Shown piece by piece: positions 17,645 to 27,093 of a stretch of DNA of 63,823 nt. The DNA lies in contig MWFF01000042.1 of NCBI GenBank assembly GCA_002071485.1, positions 1 to 63,823 of the forward strand, written 5' to 3'. The translations under genes and the position numbers were made by a program. How positions within the stretch are numbered: position 1 is the stretch's first letter; each line of letters begins with the position of its first letter. The notes under the pieces were generated by a model. It searched no databases. It was not told the origin of the DNA and saw only the letters and a program-made list of their open reading frames with translations. This stretch comes from Verrucomicrobia bacterium ADurb.Bin006 (GTDB lineage: Bacteria; Verrucomicrobiota; Verrucomicrobiia; Limisphaerales; J093).

Positions 17645-17848
17645 CTTTCGTGAGGACGCTTGTCAGCCAGCAATCGGCACAGGATGAAACCGGAGTGTTT
17701 CGCTGGCATGTTCTCCGCCGCCTGGCATAAAACTCGAACGCCGTTTTGAACCGCCACGAATCCCATTGCGCACATGTTTCCCACTGCACCTGAGACAGTC
17801 AGACCTAGCGGCGCAAGCCAGCCTGCCGGCACGTATTGGCGGGCTGCG

Positions 17849-18874
17849 ATGCGCAGAGTCGGAAAAGCCGGGTTGTCGGCGGCCGGTCGAGGCCTCCCAG
17901 GCCTGGTTGCGTGTGTCTTAATCCTGGCGTTGGGTGTTGCGTGCGGGCAGGCCGCGGAGCGACGCGTCCTTTACGAGACCGGCTTCGAGGTCTCGGAGGG
18001 CTACGCGCGGGCTCAGGCTGGCCTGGCGCTGTGGGAGCAGGGCATGGGCTGGCTGGCCGAGGGCTCGGGCGGCTGCGGCTTGGTGGACGAGTTCTTTCCC
18101 GAGTACGGCCAGCAGGCCTTCATCGGTTTCTCAGCGCCGGCTCCCAAGCACGACGTCCTCACGGTGTGGCGTCCGCTTCGAGTGACCGCCCCGCCTCGGG
18201 GTTACTCAGTGCTCCAGTTTTCGGTTCTCATGCAGGTGGTAGACTCCGACAATCACCGGTATGACGATTTCCAATGGAGCTTCTACAACACGAAAGACCA
18301 TCGGCTGTTCACGTTGAATTTCGACAACTCGCGTCTCGAGATTTTCTACGCGCTCGATGACGATTCGGGATTCTACTCGTCGGGATACCTCTTCGACAAC
18401 GACGTCATCTACCTGCTCGAGGTCTGGATGGACTTCGCCAACAATCGGTGGCAGGCCATCCTGAACGGCGTGTCGATCGTCGACTCACAGCCGATCACCA
18501 CGACCGGCGCGCGCCTGGACTTCAGCGACGCGGATGCCGTGTGGGTCCTGGGCCAGAAGGGCAAACCCGGCACCAACTACCTCCTCTTTGACGAATACCG
18601 GATCACCGCCGAGCCGGCATCCAACACCCCGCCGGTTCTCGAAATCGTCGGGCTCCATCCCGCGGGCCAATTCGAGTTGCTCCTTCGCGGGCAACCCGGC
18701 CGGAGCTATGCCATCGACGTAACGGATGAGTCCTTTGCCGAGTGGCTCCCGCTGCAGACCAACGCCGCCCCGAGCGGCCTTTGGCGCTTCATTGACGATT
18801 CGGCCATAGACTATGCGGTCAGTTACTACCGGGCCCGACAGGTGTCGGGTGGGGGAGTTGGTTCCGCGCCTTGA
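17849..18874 (+). CDS. Secreted protein with LamG-like beta-sandwich, unknown function
   Basis: A 341-residue exported protein. The ATG at 17849 yields MRRVGKAGLSAAGRG, a hydrophobic stretch (LPGLVACVLILALGVACG) and cleavage near GQAAE; the frame is open from 17774, but that leader has no signal features. The body has beta-strand patterns typical of jellyroll domains (YSVLQFSVLMQVVDSDNHRY, VIYLLEVWMDFANNRWQAIL, NYLLFDEYRIT). The C-terminal 70 residues are a verrucomicrobial-type module (LEIVGLHPAGQFELLLRGQP … YYRARQV). A GC-type lipobox is not convincing. It is alone on its strand between the lipoprotein and the aldo/keto reductase. Function unknown. Confidence 0.65.
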   Translation: MRRVGKAGLSAAGRGLPGLVACVLILALGVACGQAAERRVLYETGFEVSEGYARAQAGLALWEQGMGWLAEGSGGCGLVDEFFPEYGQQAFIGFSAPAPKHDVLTVWRPLRVTAPPRGYSVLQFSVLMQVVDSDNHRYDDFQWSFYNTKDHRLFTLNFDNSRLEIFYALDDDSGFYSSGYLFDNDVIYLLEVWMDFANNRWQAILNGVSIVDSQPITTTGARLDFSDADAVWVLGQKGKPGTNYLLFDEYRITAEPASNTPPVLEIVGLHPAGQFELLLRGQPGRSYAIDVTDESFAEWLPLQTNAAPSGLWRFIDDSAIDYAVSYYRARQVSGGGVGSAP

Positions 18875-18981
18875 TCGAGCGGTTGTTCTGCCTTTCTGCC
18901 TGCGAATCGAGACCCTTGTCTTGACTCGGGAGGCACGGTTGTCTAAAGGAGAGGGCGAAACGTCTAATCAGAGCCATCATT

Positions 18982-19989
18982 ATGGAGAATCGTCCTCTCG
19001 GCGAATCAGGGATCGAGGCCTCGGTCGTCGGATTCGGCACGTGGGTCTTGGGCGGCGGAACGGTGTGGGGCAACGACACCAACGACCGCGAATCAATCTA
19101 TACTCTTCAAGCGGCGATCGACGAAGGGATCAATCTGATCGACACGGCCCCCGCCTACGGCTGGGGGCGGAGCGAGAAGGTTGTGGGCGAAGCCATCAAG
19201 GGTCGGCGCGATCGAGTGATCGTGGCCACCAAATGCGGCTTATGGACCGACGACGAGCGCGGCTCGTTCTTCACCGAGATGGCTGGACGGATCATGCGGC
19301 GCAGCCTGCGTCCCGATACGATCCAGATCGAGATCGATCGCAGCCTGCGGAATCTCGGCGTGGATTGCATCGATTTGTATCAGACCCATTGGCCGGCGTG
19401 TCCTCCGGACAAGACACCGATCGCGGAAACCATGGAGTGCCTCCTGAAACTCAAGGAGCAGGGAAAAATCCGAGCCATTGGCGTCTGCAATGTCACACTC
19501 GATGAACTCAAGGAGCACTGCGCCTGCGGTCCGATCGCCAGCGACCAGTTCCGCTACAGCATGCTCTACCGCGACCCGGAACGGGACATCCTCCCCTTCT
19601 GTCAGGCCAACAGGATTGCCACCTTGACCTACATGTCACTCGAACAGGGTCTGCTGACTGGCAAAGTGGGGATGGACCGCGTGTTCAAGCCCGACGAGTT
19701 CCGGAGCAACGCCGATTGGAACACGTGGTTCCTGTTGCCCAATCGCAAGCGCGTGCTCGATCTCCTCGCCGGTTGGAGGGACCTTGCGGACAAGTACCAC
19801 GCCTCATTCGCCCAATTGGTCATCTCGTGGACGGCTGCCCAGGCGGGCGCCACGCATGTGCTCTGCGGCATCCGCAATGTGGCGCAACTCCGCGACAACC
19901 TGGGCGCCGCCCGGATCAAACTCGATCCCGCGGATCTTGCGCGGATGCGCCGCGATGTCGTGGCCCTGGGCGAGCCGGCGCGGCTCTAA
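18982..19989 (+). CDS. Aldo/keto reductase
   Basis: A 335-residue NADPH-dependent oxidoreductase with a TIM barrel. The catalytic tetrad is visible: Asp54 and Tyr59 in DTAPAYGWGRSE, Lys84 in VATKCGLW, and His136 in DLYQTHWP. The C-terminal cofactor-binding end is GIRNVAQLRDNLGAA. There is no signal peptide; it acts in the cytoplasm. The opening RPLGESGIEASVVGFGTW is the usual first strand. Substrate cannot be assigned; members near sugar genes often act on sugar aldehydes. Its stop codon carries a repeat shared with the PEP-CTERM gene at 7390. No neighbour suggests an operon. Confidence 0.9.
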   Translation: MENRPLGESGIEASVVGFGTWVLGGGTVWGNDTNDRESIYTLQAAIDEGINLIDTAPAYGWGRSEKVVGEAIKGRRDRVIVATKCGLWTDDERGSFFTEMAGRIMRRSLRPDTIQIEIDRSLRNLGVDCIDLYQTHWPACPPDKTPIAETMECLLKLKEQGKIRAIGVCNVTLDELKEHCACGPIASDQFRYSMLYRDPERDILPFCQANRIATLTYMSLEQGLLTGKVGMDRVFKPDEFRSNADWNTWFLLPNRKRVLDLLAGWRDLADKYHASFAQLVISWTAAQAGATHVLCGIRNVAQLRDNLGAARIKLDPADLARMRRDVVALGEPARL

Positions 19990-20024
19990 TGCGCGTTTCT
20001 CACCAACTTCTCGAAGACACGGAG
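19987..20024 (+). repeat. Stop-codon-linked repeat, copy B
   Basis: The TAA stop of the aldo/keto reductase is followed by TGCGCGTTTCTCACCAACTT and then CTCGAAGACACGGAG, nearly the same as the sequence on the PEP-CTERM stop at 7390. The two genes are unrelated, so the match is not due to gene homology. Confidence 0.6.
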
Positions 20025-20026
20025 CC

Positions 20027-20161
20027 TATGACGACCAACCGGTGCTCGATGCGCACTGCGTCGAGTGTCATCGACCGGATGGCGGCAAGATCGAGGCTGC
20101 CAAACTCGATCTGACACCCAACGCCTTGGGTCGTTTGCCGAACGCCAGGAACGGCAGTTGA
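20027..20161 (+). pseudogene. Cytochrome c haem-binding fragment
   Basis: Read from 20027, the plus strand gives YDDQPVLDAHCVECHRPDGG followed by KIEAAKLDLTP. This is the start of the cytochrome c domain used in large planctomycete/verrucomicrobial proteins (PSCyt1-type, typically PILDAHCVECH…GGLRLD). The CVECH haem motif lies at 20057-20071. The similarity stops after about 35 residues, there is no start codon or signal peptide, and the rest of the 1000-residue protein is absent, so this is a small relic. Confidence 0.5.
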
Positions 20162-20544
20162 TCGAGTTGCGCGAGGTCATGGCGGGCCTTCTGACCGCGC
20201 CCGGCGGGCATTGACACGGATGCTCCGCGAACCTCGGTTCGTTCGATCCACAAGCTGTTGGCGGGAATCTCGGAGGGCCGAGTCCCGCGAGGCCAGTCTC
20301 CGGCAGTGGCAACGGACTCGTCACCGACTGGCACCTCTTTCACTCGCGTCGGCGGGGGACGAACCGTCCCCCCACCAGCCTTTTCGCATTCATGAAGTTG
20401 CGGCAGGGCTGGGGCCGGACTTGACTTCGCCGGGTGTTGGTTGGACGCTCACGGGCACGCAATCGCCAAAACACCGAAGCGACCTGGATCAATGGAAGGC
20501 TGGCTGGTGAGGCCGAGTTCACCGATTTCTCTCAAGGACAATTT
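20162..20544 (+). other. Intergenic region with a GTCCCC hairpin and the leuB ribosome-binding site
   Basis: No gene is visible. A perfect 7-base stem (GGGGGAC 20354-20360 with GTCCCCC 20366-20372, 5-base loop) lies in the middle. At the right end AAGGA at 20534-20538, six bases before ATG 20545, is a good Shine-Dalgarno and fixes the leuB start. Confidence 0.5.
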
Positions 20545-21684
20545 ATGGGCAAAACCACACTGAAAATCGCGGCGCTGGCCGGCGACGGCATCGGCCCGGA
20601 GATCATGCGGGAAGCGATCAAAGTCTTGCGAGCCGTCGAGAAGAAACACGCTCTGAAGCTGGACATCACGGAGGCCTCGGTGGGTTGGGACGCCGTCGAC
20701 AAGGAGGGCAAGGCGCTGCCGGACTCCACGTTGGCGGTCTGCAAGAAGTCGGATGCCATCCTGCTGGGGGCAGTCGGGCTGCATTACCGGGACGCCGAAC
20801 TGCCCAAGGAAAAACGCCCCGAGCGCGCTGCCTACCTGCGCCTGCGACGCGAGTTCGGGCTGTTTGCCAATTTCCGACCCATCCGAACGCACCCCGCTCT
20901 GGCCTTTGCCTCCCCGCTCCGGTCTGAACGGCTGGGCGAGGGCATTGATCTCCTGGTGGTGCGGGAGTCGACCGGCGGTCTCTATCACGCGTATCCCAAG
21001 AAGACCGAAGAGGTCCTGGACGCGCGGCGCCAAGGGGCAAAGCCGGGGAAGGTTGTGCGCGCGATCGACACCATGGCCATCACGGGTTCGGATGTCGAAC
21101 GGATCGCGCACATGGCCTTCCGGGCAGCCTGGCTGCGCCGGAAGAAGGTCACGAGCATCGACAAGGCGAACATTCTCGAGACCAGCATCCTCTGGCGTGA
21201 CGTTGTGACCGACGTGAGCCGGCAGTATCCGGACGTGGTGCTCGAGCACATGCTGGTCGACACGGCCGCGATGCAGCTCGTCCTGCGTCCCACCCAATTC
21301 GACGTCATCCTTGGGGAAAACACGTTCGCCGAGATTCTGGGTGATGAGGCGGCTGCCCTGGTGGGGTCGTTGGGGATGCTGCCCAGCGCCACACTCGGGG
21401 CGACACAGCAGGGCCGGACCTTCGGCTTGTATGAACCGGCGGGCGGCACCGCGCCGGACATTGCCGGAAAGAATCTGGCCAACCCCATTGCTCTGATTCG
21501 GGCCGCGGCCTTGATGTTGCGTTTCGGCCTCGGTGCGCCCGAGATTGCCAAGGCCATCGAAAGCGCGATCGACAAGGTCATCACCGAGGGCTATCGCACG
21601 AAAGACATCGCCAGCGCGCACGATGTCAAGGAACGCCAGGTGGGGACGTCGGAGATGGGTGACGCCATCGCGGCGGCCATCTGA
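20545..21684 (+). CDS. leuB: 3-isopropylmalate dehydrogenase
   Basis: A 379-residue cytoplasmic enzyme of leucine synthesis, oxidising and decarboxylating (2R,3S)-3-isopropylmalate with NAD. The start at 20545 has an AAGGA site; the frame is open to 20434, but that leader lacks character. The family motifs are in order: ALAGDGIGPEIM; LLGAVG; LRREFGLFANFRP; VVRESTGGLYHAYP; the SIDKANILETSILWRDVV catalytic lysine block; LVDTAAMQL; and the GGTAPDIAGKNLANP cofactor loop. An isocitrate or tartrate dehydrogenase is less likely, since length and the RREFGLFAN block fit LeuB. The other leu genes are not adjacent. Confidence 0.9.
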   Translation: MGKTTLKIAALAGDGIGPEIMREAIKVLRAVEKKHALKLDITEASVGWDAVDKEGKALPDSTLAVCKKSDAILLGAVGLHYRDAELPKEKRPERAAYLRLRREFGLFANFRPIRTHPALAFASPLRSERLGEGIDLLVVRESTGGLYHAYPKKTEEVLDARRQGAKPGKVVRAIDTMAITGSDVERIAHMAFRAAWLRRKKVTSIDKANILETSILWRDVVTDVSRQYPDVVLEHMLVDTAAMQLVLRPTQFDVILGENTFAEILGDEAAALVGSLGMLPSATLGATQQGRTFGLYEPAGGTAPDIAGKNLANPIALIRAAALMLRFGLGAPEIAKAIESAIDKVITEGYRTKDIASAHDVKERQVGTSEMGDAIAAAI

Positions 21685-21907
21685 CCGGTCGGCGCGTCCG
21701 GCTGAGGTGCAAGGCGAACAGCGCAGCGAGCGGTTCCTTTTCCGGCAAGGCGCGCTCTAGGCCAACCCAATCCGCATGGCCACGAATTGCTCCGGTGTTT
21801 TCTCACGCCCTTCTCCTACCCCTCGCTCGGAGAATCTTCGAACGTATCAGAAAGCGGAGTGAAACCTAACCGATCAACCACGAACCTTTGAATTCGAGGA
21901 TTCTCTT

Positions 21908-23065
21908 GTGGCTGTCGAGGTAAGCCGCATCGCCTGGGTGGATAACCTGCGCACCGCCATCATTGTTATGGTGGTGAACATGCACGCCTGCGTCACGTAC
22001 AGCCACGTTGGCAGTTGGTATATCAAGGAGGTTCCGGAGCCCGCAATGGGCATGAAGCTGGCCTTCATCGTCTGGCAGTTTGGCCTGCAATCGTTCTTCA
22101 TGGGCCTGCTCTTTTTCGTGGCTGGGTTCTTCTCGCATCGATCGTTGGGGCGCCGCGGACCCGCCCGTTTTCTTCTCGAGCGGGCTTTCCGCCTGGGACT
22201 CCCGGCCCTGCTCTACATGGCGATCATCCACCCGTTCATGGTGTTTGTCCTCCTGGGGCATCCGCGCATTCCCGATCGTCCGCCTCTCGGTGCGCTCTGT
22301 TCCGCCTACGTCGCGTCCGGCGATGTGCTCCGCGGCAGCGGACCGCTCTGGTTCGTGCTAGCCCTGCTGCTGTTCAGCGCGGTGCTGGCCAGTTGGCGAT
22401 CGCTGCGTCCCGCGTCTTCTCAAGTGATGGACCCCGGCGGCGTGGCGGCGCCGGGGCCCTCGATGCTGCTGATCTTCGGGATCGCTCTTGGACTGGTCAC
22501 GTTCGGTGTGCGATTGGTCCAGCCGATCGGGACGAACGTGCTGAACTTTCAGCTCTGCTTCTTTCCGCAGTATATTGCGGCCTTCGCCGTCGGCGTGGCG
22601 GCAGGACGCAACGGCTGGCTCGAGGCGCTGGCGAATTCGCCGCGGGCGCGCGTGGCGGGTTGGCTGGGTGTTACTGCCGGACCGGCCCTCTTGGTGCTGC
22701 TGCTTGCATTGGGAGGCCCGCCTACGGAGAGCGGCCCATATCGCTATGAGGGGGGCGCCAATTGGCGCGCCTTCGGACTCGCCCTGTGGGAGCAACTGGC
22801 AGGCCTTGGGCTTGGGTTGGGCACGCTGGCGTTGTTTCGCAAGCGATGGACCCAGGCAGGGCGTTTTGCGCGATGGTTGTCCGATCGCTCCTTCGGCGTG
22901 TACGTGTTACACGCGCCTGTGCTGGTGGCGTTGACCCCGCTGCTCCGACCGCTCGATGCCAGCCCGTTCGCCAAGGCGCTCCTGCTGACTGGACTCGGTG
23001 TCAGCGCGAGTTTCGCGGCTGCTGAAATCGCACACCGGGTGCCGGGGCTCCGCAGAGTGCTCTAG
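21908..23065 (+). CDS. Membrane acyltransferase (acyltransferase 3 family)
   Basis: A 385-residue integral membrane protein with about ten hydrophobic segments. The GTG at 21908 starts MAVEVSRIAWVDNLRTAIIV, the usual first helix of the acyltransferase 3 (OafB/WecH-like) family. The catalytic His is in VVNMHACVTY and an Arg-containing loop (RFLLERAFRLGLPALLY) follows, as in O-acetyltransferases. Also visible are RGSGPLWFVLALLLF and the late FGVYVLHAPVLVALTPLL block. Members transfer acyl groups, often acetyl, to sugars of LPS, peptidoglycan or exopolysaccharide. The acceptor cannot be told. It stands alone. Confidence 0.8.
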   Translation: MAVEVSRIAWVDNLRTAIIVMVVNMHACVTYSHVGSWYIKEVPEPAMGMKLAFIVWQFGLQSFFMGLLFFVAGFFSHRSLGRRGPARFLLERAFRLGLPALLYMAIIHPFMVFVLLGHPRIPDRPPLGALCSAYVASGDVLRGSGPLWFVLALLLFSAVLASWRSLRPASSQVMDPGGVAAPGPSMLLIFGIALGLVTFGVRLVQPIGTNVLNFQLCFFPQYIAAFAVGVAAGRNGWLEALANSPRARVAGWLGVTAGPALLVLLLALGGPPTESGPYRYEGGANWRAFGLALWEQLAGLGLGLGTLALFRKRWTQAGRFARWLSDRSFGVYVLHAPVLVALTPLLRPLDASPFAKALLLTGLGVSASFAAAEIAHRVPGLRRVL

Positions 23066-23480
23066 TCCGTGGGCCTGTCCGGTGACGGCTGGCCCGTGTC
23101 AGTCGCAGACGACGAGGAGCCTATCGAGACCCCGTTGGCTCGATGTGATCCCAAGACCCGGTTCATGGGAAACGTTGACATTCGACAGTTTAATGCGCAC
23201 GAGGACGATGAACCGGTTTGTAGCCGCCGACGTGAGTCGGCGCTCACTCCTGCCTTTGACGGAGCAACCACCGAACCTGACCGTCTACGAGACCCTGACG
23301 GCGGATCGAATCATCAGCCAGGCGGGCGTCATGAGTGTCGAGCCGCGGGGCGACATGGAACTTCAGATCGACAGGGCAACACACAATGGGGTCGCATCTA
23401 AATAGTTGACATATCGGTGCGAAGTGAGTTTGCGGGCGCGTGGCATCAGGTGATGCATCGGGAGCGCCGAGGGGGTGATT
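23066..23480. other. Convergent intergenic region with a small hairpin
   Basis: About 415 bases between two convergent genes. A 6-base perfect stem, GCCGAC 23226-23231 with GTCGGC 23236-23241, flanked by cgatgaaccggtttgtagcc, resembles dispersed spacer repeats I recall from this phylum. No gene, and no strong terminator with a T-tract. Confidence 0.4.
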
Positions 23481-24083
23481 CTAGAAACGCCGCCGACCCA
23501 GGAGGATCGCACCCAGACCGCAAAGCAGCAACGCCATTTCCGACGGCTCCGGAATGATGATGCCCTCCTGGAACCAGCAATCCACACTGACGTCGGGTCT
23601 GCCCATGGCGATCCATGTGCCGCGAGGATAATTGTAAACATCCTCCATAACATCCACACACCAAGTATCGCCGAAAAGAACTCGGGGCTCGAAATAGTAC
23701 ATGACCTGAGGCGTCACAGAGATGTCTGGTGCGAATAGAAAATCCGCTGTTCCGGCAAAGCCATCAGCCATCTCGACGGGCAAGCTGGTGCCCAGAAGTG
23801 GTCCGGTGATCGAGTCCGAACGCAGGTCGATCTGCATAATCGCACCAGTGCTGTTTCCGCGAACGCCGTCCGCGAGCTTCAGCCGGATGAAACCGACCGC
23901 TGACAGAGACGGCGTGAACGACTGTCCGTGGCCAGGTGGGTCCCCAGGTGAAAACACGCCCCCACAGGACGGCGGCCAGTCGGTAGTCGAGGATTGTTGA
24001 TCGTAAACAAACACGTCTTGACTCAACACGGCTATGCAACCGAGAAGCCAGTGCGCCAGCAGAAGCAAGAAGGCAGGTCTCAT
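23481..24083 (-). CDS. PEP-CTERM exported protein (second copy type)
   Basis: A 200-residue secreted protein. The signal peptide is MRPAFLLLLAHWLLGCIAVL, cut near SQD. The middle shows beta-strand alternation (SFTPSLSAVGFIRLKLADG, MYYFEPRVLFGDTWCVDVM) like a small jellyroll of the carbohydrate-binding type. The C-terminus is a PEP-CTERM tail: IPEP, hydrophobic SEMALLLCGLGAILL, then GRRRF. An exosortase elsewhere should process it. It starts six bases after the stop of the frameshifted Calx-beta gene (TAACAACCTATG), so the two form one transcription unit. Confidence 0.8.
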   Translation of the reverse strand: MRPAFLLLLAHWLLGCIAVLSQDVFVYDQQSSTTDWPPSCGGVFSPGDPPGHGQSFTPSLSAVGFIRLKLADGVRGNSTGAIMQIDLRSDSITGPLLGTSLPVEMADGFAGTADFLFAPDISVTPQVMYYFEPRVLFGDTWCVDVMEDVYNYPRGTWIAMGRPDVSVDCWFQEGIIIPEPSEMALLLCGLGAILLGRRRF

Positions 24084-24089
24084 AGGTTG

Positions 24090-25966
24090 TTAAGGAAGAG
24101 GTGGCAGGCTGACCGGCGCCAACGTGACTTGCTCGAAGTGGCCTGAAAAGCCGCTCGGATACGGGATCCGCACGCTCACCACTGGCCCGCCGTGCCACCG
24201 CACGACATACAAAGCAGCCGGCTGCATGTGCTCCCCCGCCTGCGTGATCAGCAACTGGCCGACGTAGTCGGCGAAGTAGGCTCTCGGGATTTTTAAGATG
24301 GCGCCGCCAGAATCTGTGCAGTAGAGGTCCTGGTCAGGCGGGATCAGATCGAAATCCTCAGGATAAATCCCCAGGGAATACGGCGTCGCCGTGCCGCTCG
24401 TGTCGATGGCGTAGATGACTCCGTCGTACTCGTCGCCGGTGAGAACCTTTCCCGCCCACACTCCCCACACCGGATCGTTTGGCAAGACCACCACGCCTTC
24501 CAAGTGGCCGGTTCCAATCGACGCAATGAGCGTCGGTGCTCCAGCCGAGTCGACCCGCCAGACCTGGCGTGCCCCGCCTGCTCGTCGGGCCCACCAGTGA
24601 CCGCGATCAGGTCCCCGCCGAGAATGCCGGTTTGATCGAAAGCAAGGCTTCCACGGAAGAACTCTCCCGGCGGTAGCGGCAGATCCGCCCAGTTCAGCGT
24701 CACACCTGTCCCGTCGGTCGACACCTGGCCGATCTCGCCCTCCGCCCCCGCGCCGATCCCCAAGCCGAAGTACAGTTGGCCTTGCTGCCACCCGCTGGCC
24801 GTCTGTTTGGCGGTCGCGACCTTGACTTCCTCAAGCAGATTGGACACCAACGACCAAGGCGTCACTTGGCCGTTGCTGTCGATCCGGGCGAAGTTTCGAG
24901 GATTGCCGCCCGTCGCATAGTTGTACGACACGATCAGCGAGTTGAGCGGCCCGTGGTAATCAATGCCCACCGGTCCGTCGAGTTCCGCTACTGCCACGAA
25001 CGCGTTGCATTGAATGGTCACCGTGGCTTCGCAATAAGCCGGATCGATCAGGTACTCGCCCGTCAACTCCAGCGTCAGCGTCACCGTCTCGTCGAACTCC
25101 GCCAAGTCGTCGTACAACGCCTCGACGGAAATGAGCGCGCTCTCCTCTCCGACAGGGATCGTGATGCTTCCCGGCAGCTCGGTGTAGTCAACCCCATTCG
25201 TGGCGGTGCCGCTGATGCTGTATGCCACCGCCAGGGCCTGGTTGGTCGGCCCACTGCGAAACACCATGAACTGACCGAGGTCCCCCGGAGGATCGCCGTT
25301 TGGCCCGGGCTCGCTTGCGTCCGCCACCGCCGAGATCGAGACGATCGTTTCCCCTTTCAGCGCGCGGAAGAAGCGGACCGGCTCTCCGGTCCCAGTCAAG
25401 TTCACCGGCGTCTGGTCGGCCTGCCCGATCACGATGGCCTCAGGCTTCCAGCGTGGAGTGCCCAGGTCGGTCGCGATCAACACCTGATAGGCGGCTCCCT
25501 GCACCGTCCCATGCAGAACGAGAGAAACGATAAATTCACTTGCTTCCGTGATTTCCAGCCACAAATCCCCAGGTCCGTAGCTCAAGGTCCCGGCGCATTC
25601 CTGCTCAAGAACGCTCGGCAACATCTCGCCGTGCTCCTCCCAGGAGTAATCCACAGACCTATCATCAACTACGAAGTCGGAGTCGCCGATCCGGTAAACT
25701 GGCAGCTCGGGGAACGGATTGACCGGGAAAGGCGGATAGTCGGGGCGTTGCAGCGAATAGAACGAACCTGACCGCAGGGCAACAGCGCACAAACAAACCG
25801 GCTCTGTCGCGGCCGCCACTTCTGCCGGCGCCTGTGCGCACGCGATGTCGATCCAGAGAGAGGCCACCGCCAGCGGGACACACAGGGCGCCACACAGCCC
25901 TGGGCGGACGGTCTTCAGTGCGTGCCGGCGCGAACGGATCACAGGAGATGAATGATCGCTCGACAT
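24090..25966 (-). pseudogene. Secreted Calx-beta domain protein, broken by one frameshift
   Basis: Read with one correction, this encodes about 620 residues. The start at 25966 gives MSSDHSSPVIRSRRHALK, a hydrophobic signal core and an AQAPAE cleavage region. A Calx-beta repeat lies around residues 225-325 (NGVDYTELPGSITIPVGEES … LAEFDETVTLTLELTGEY). The C-terminal 200 residues are propeller-like, with LEGVVVLPNDPVWGVWAGKV and EDFDLIPPDQDLYCTDSGG. At about 24572-24575 the G-run in the minus strand (GGCGGGGCACG) is one base short: the frame with DLIAVTGGPDEQAG must switch to the one reading RQVWRVDSAGAP. A homopolymer error in sequencing is as likely as a real mutation. It precedes the PEP-CTERM gene by six bases. 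Confidence 0.7.
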
Positions 25967-26247
25967 AGGGGTGTCCTGTTTCTTCGATGCGATGTAGGTT
26001 CGATGCATGGTGGCGCGATCGTCAACCGGCAACAGGGCCAAGGGGACATACACCGGGGCTCCATGCCGAGGAAGCCAAGGGGCGCGTGGATCCGACACCC
26101 ACCGACTTCCCTGGTCGTCCATTAACGCGCACACTACCGCCTCCCCGGCGAATATCAATCAGCTTTTTCCGCGTCGAGAAGTGGTGCAAGCTCAGGGTTG
26201 CTGACACGGGGAGCGCGCTGTGTCAAACGCGATCCCGGGGTTTGCCC

Positions 26248-27024
26248 ATGAGCACAGACGCAACCAGTAACGATCCAAGCCCGACGCCTCCTCCGACCGA
26301 GGGCGGCATCGAGCGCGGCGTCTTCGCGACGACGCATTGGTCGGTGGTGGTCTCGGCGCGAGACCAGGGCTCAGCGCAGTCGGCGGCAGCTCTCGAGACG
26401 CTCTGCCGGGCTTATTGGTATCCGCTCTATGCCTTCGTGCGTCGCGCGGGCCACAGCCCCGCGGATGCCGAGGACCTGACCCAGGGCTTCTTCGAGCGGT
26501 TGCTGGAAAAGGGTTACCTGACCGCGGCAGCGCGGGAGAAGGGCCGGTTCCGCACGTTTCTTCTGACGGCCTTGCAGCGGTTTCTGGCCAACGCATGGGA
26601 CCGTCAACACGCCCGCAAACGGGGCGGATTCGCCCCCTTTGTGACCGTCGATCAGGCATTGGCGGAGTCGCGGCTGGCCGCCGGCCTTTCCGACCCACTG
26701 CAGCCCGACGTGCTGTTCGACCGGCAGTGGGCGATGACGCTGCTCGAGCGAACGATGGCCGCGCTCGAAGCCGAGTATGGGGCGACGGGGCGGGCGAGCC
26801 TCTTCGAGCATCTGCGAGGGTGTCTGGCGAAGGAGGAATCGCGTATGTCCTACGCGGAGATAGCCTCTCGGCTCAAGCTCACCGAGGCGGCGGTCAAAAT
26901 GGCCGTTCACCGCCTGCGTGCGCGTTATCGCGCTCTCTTGCGCGCGGAGATCGCGCGCACCGTGTCGGCGCCTGAGGAGATCGACGAGGAAATCCGGCAC
27001 CTCTTCACGGCCTTCGGTCCGTGA
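26248..27024 (+). CDS. ECF-type sigma factor paired with a Ser/Thr kinase
   Basis: A 258-residue RNA polymerase sigma factor of the group IV (ECF) kind. The ATG at 26248 is chosen because the 87 upstream codons look non-coding. Region 2 is recognisable at about 25-115 (FATTHWSVVVSARD, LCRAYWYPLYAFVRRAG, SPADAEDLTQGFFERLLEKG, then FRTFLLTALQRFLANAWDR). Region 4 lies near 205-240 (MSYAEIASRLKLTEAAVKMA … HRLRARYRALLR), a helix-turn-helix. A long spacer between regions 2 and 4 and the THWSVV opening mark the group common in Planctomycetes and Verrucomicrobia. No anti-sigma gene is adjacent; a large kinase gene follows 69 bases downstream, so control by phosphorylation is a reasonable inference (EcfP/PknT of Vibrio is a known example). 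Confidence 0.85.
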   Translation: MSTDATSNDPSPTPPPTEGGIERGVFATTHWSVVVSARDQGSAQSAAALETLCRAYWYPLYAFVRRAGHSPADAEDLTQGFFERLLEKGYLTAAAREKGRFRTFLLTALQRFLANAWDRQHARKRGGFAPFVTVDQALAESRLAAGLSDPLQPDVLFDRQWAMTLLERTMAALEAEYGATGRASLFEHLRGCLAKEESRMSYAEIASRLKLTEAAVKMAVHRLRARYRALLRAEIARTVSAPEEIDEEIRHLFTAFGP

Positions 27025-27093
27025 TCCAAGCCCGCTGACGGTGGCGTTACCTTGTTGCGCTTTTGCTTAAGAGGCTGATGGAAAGGACACGAT

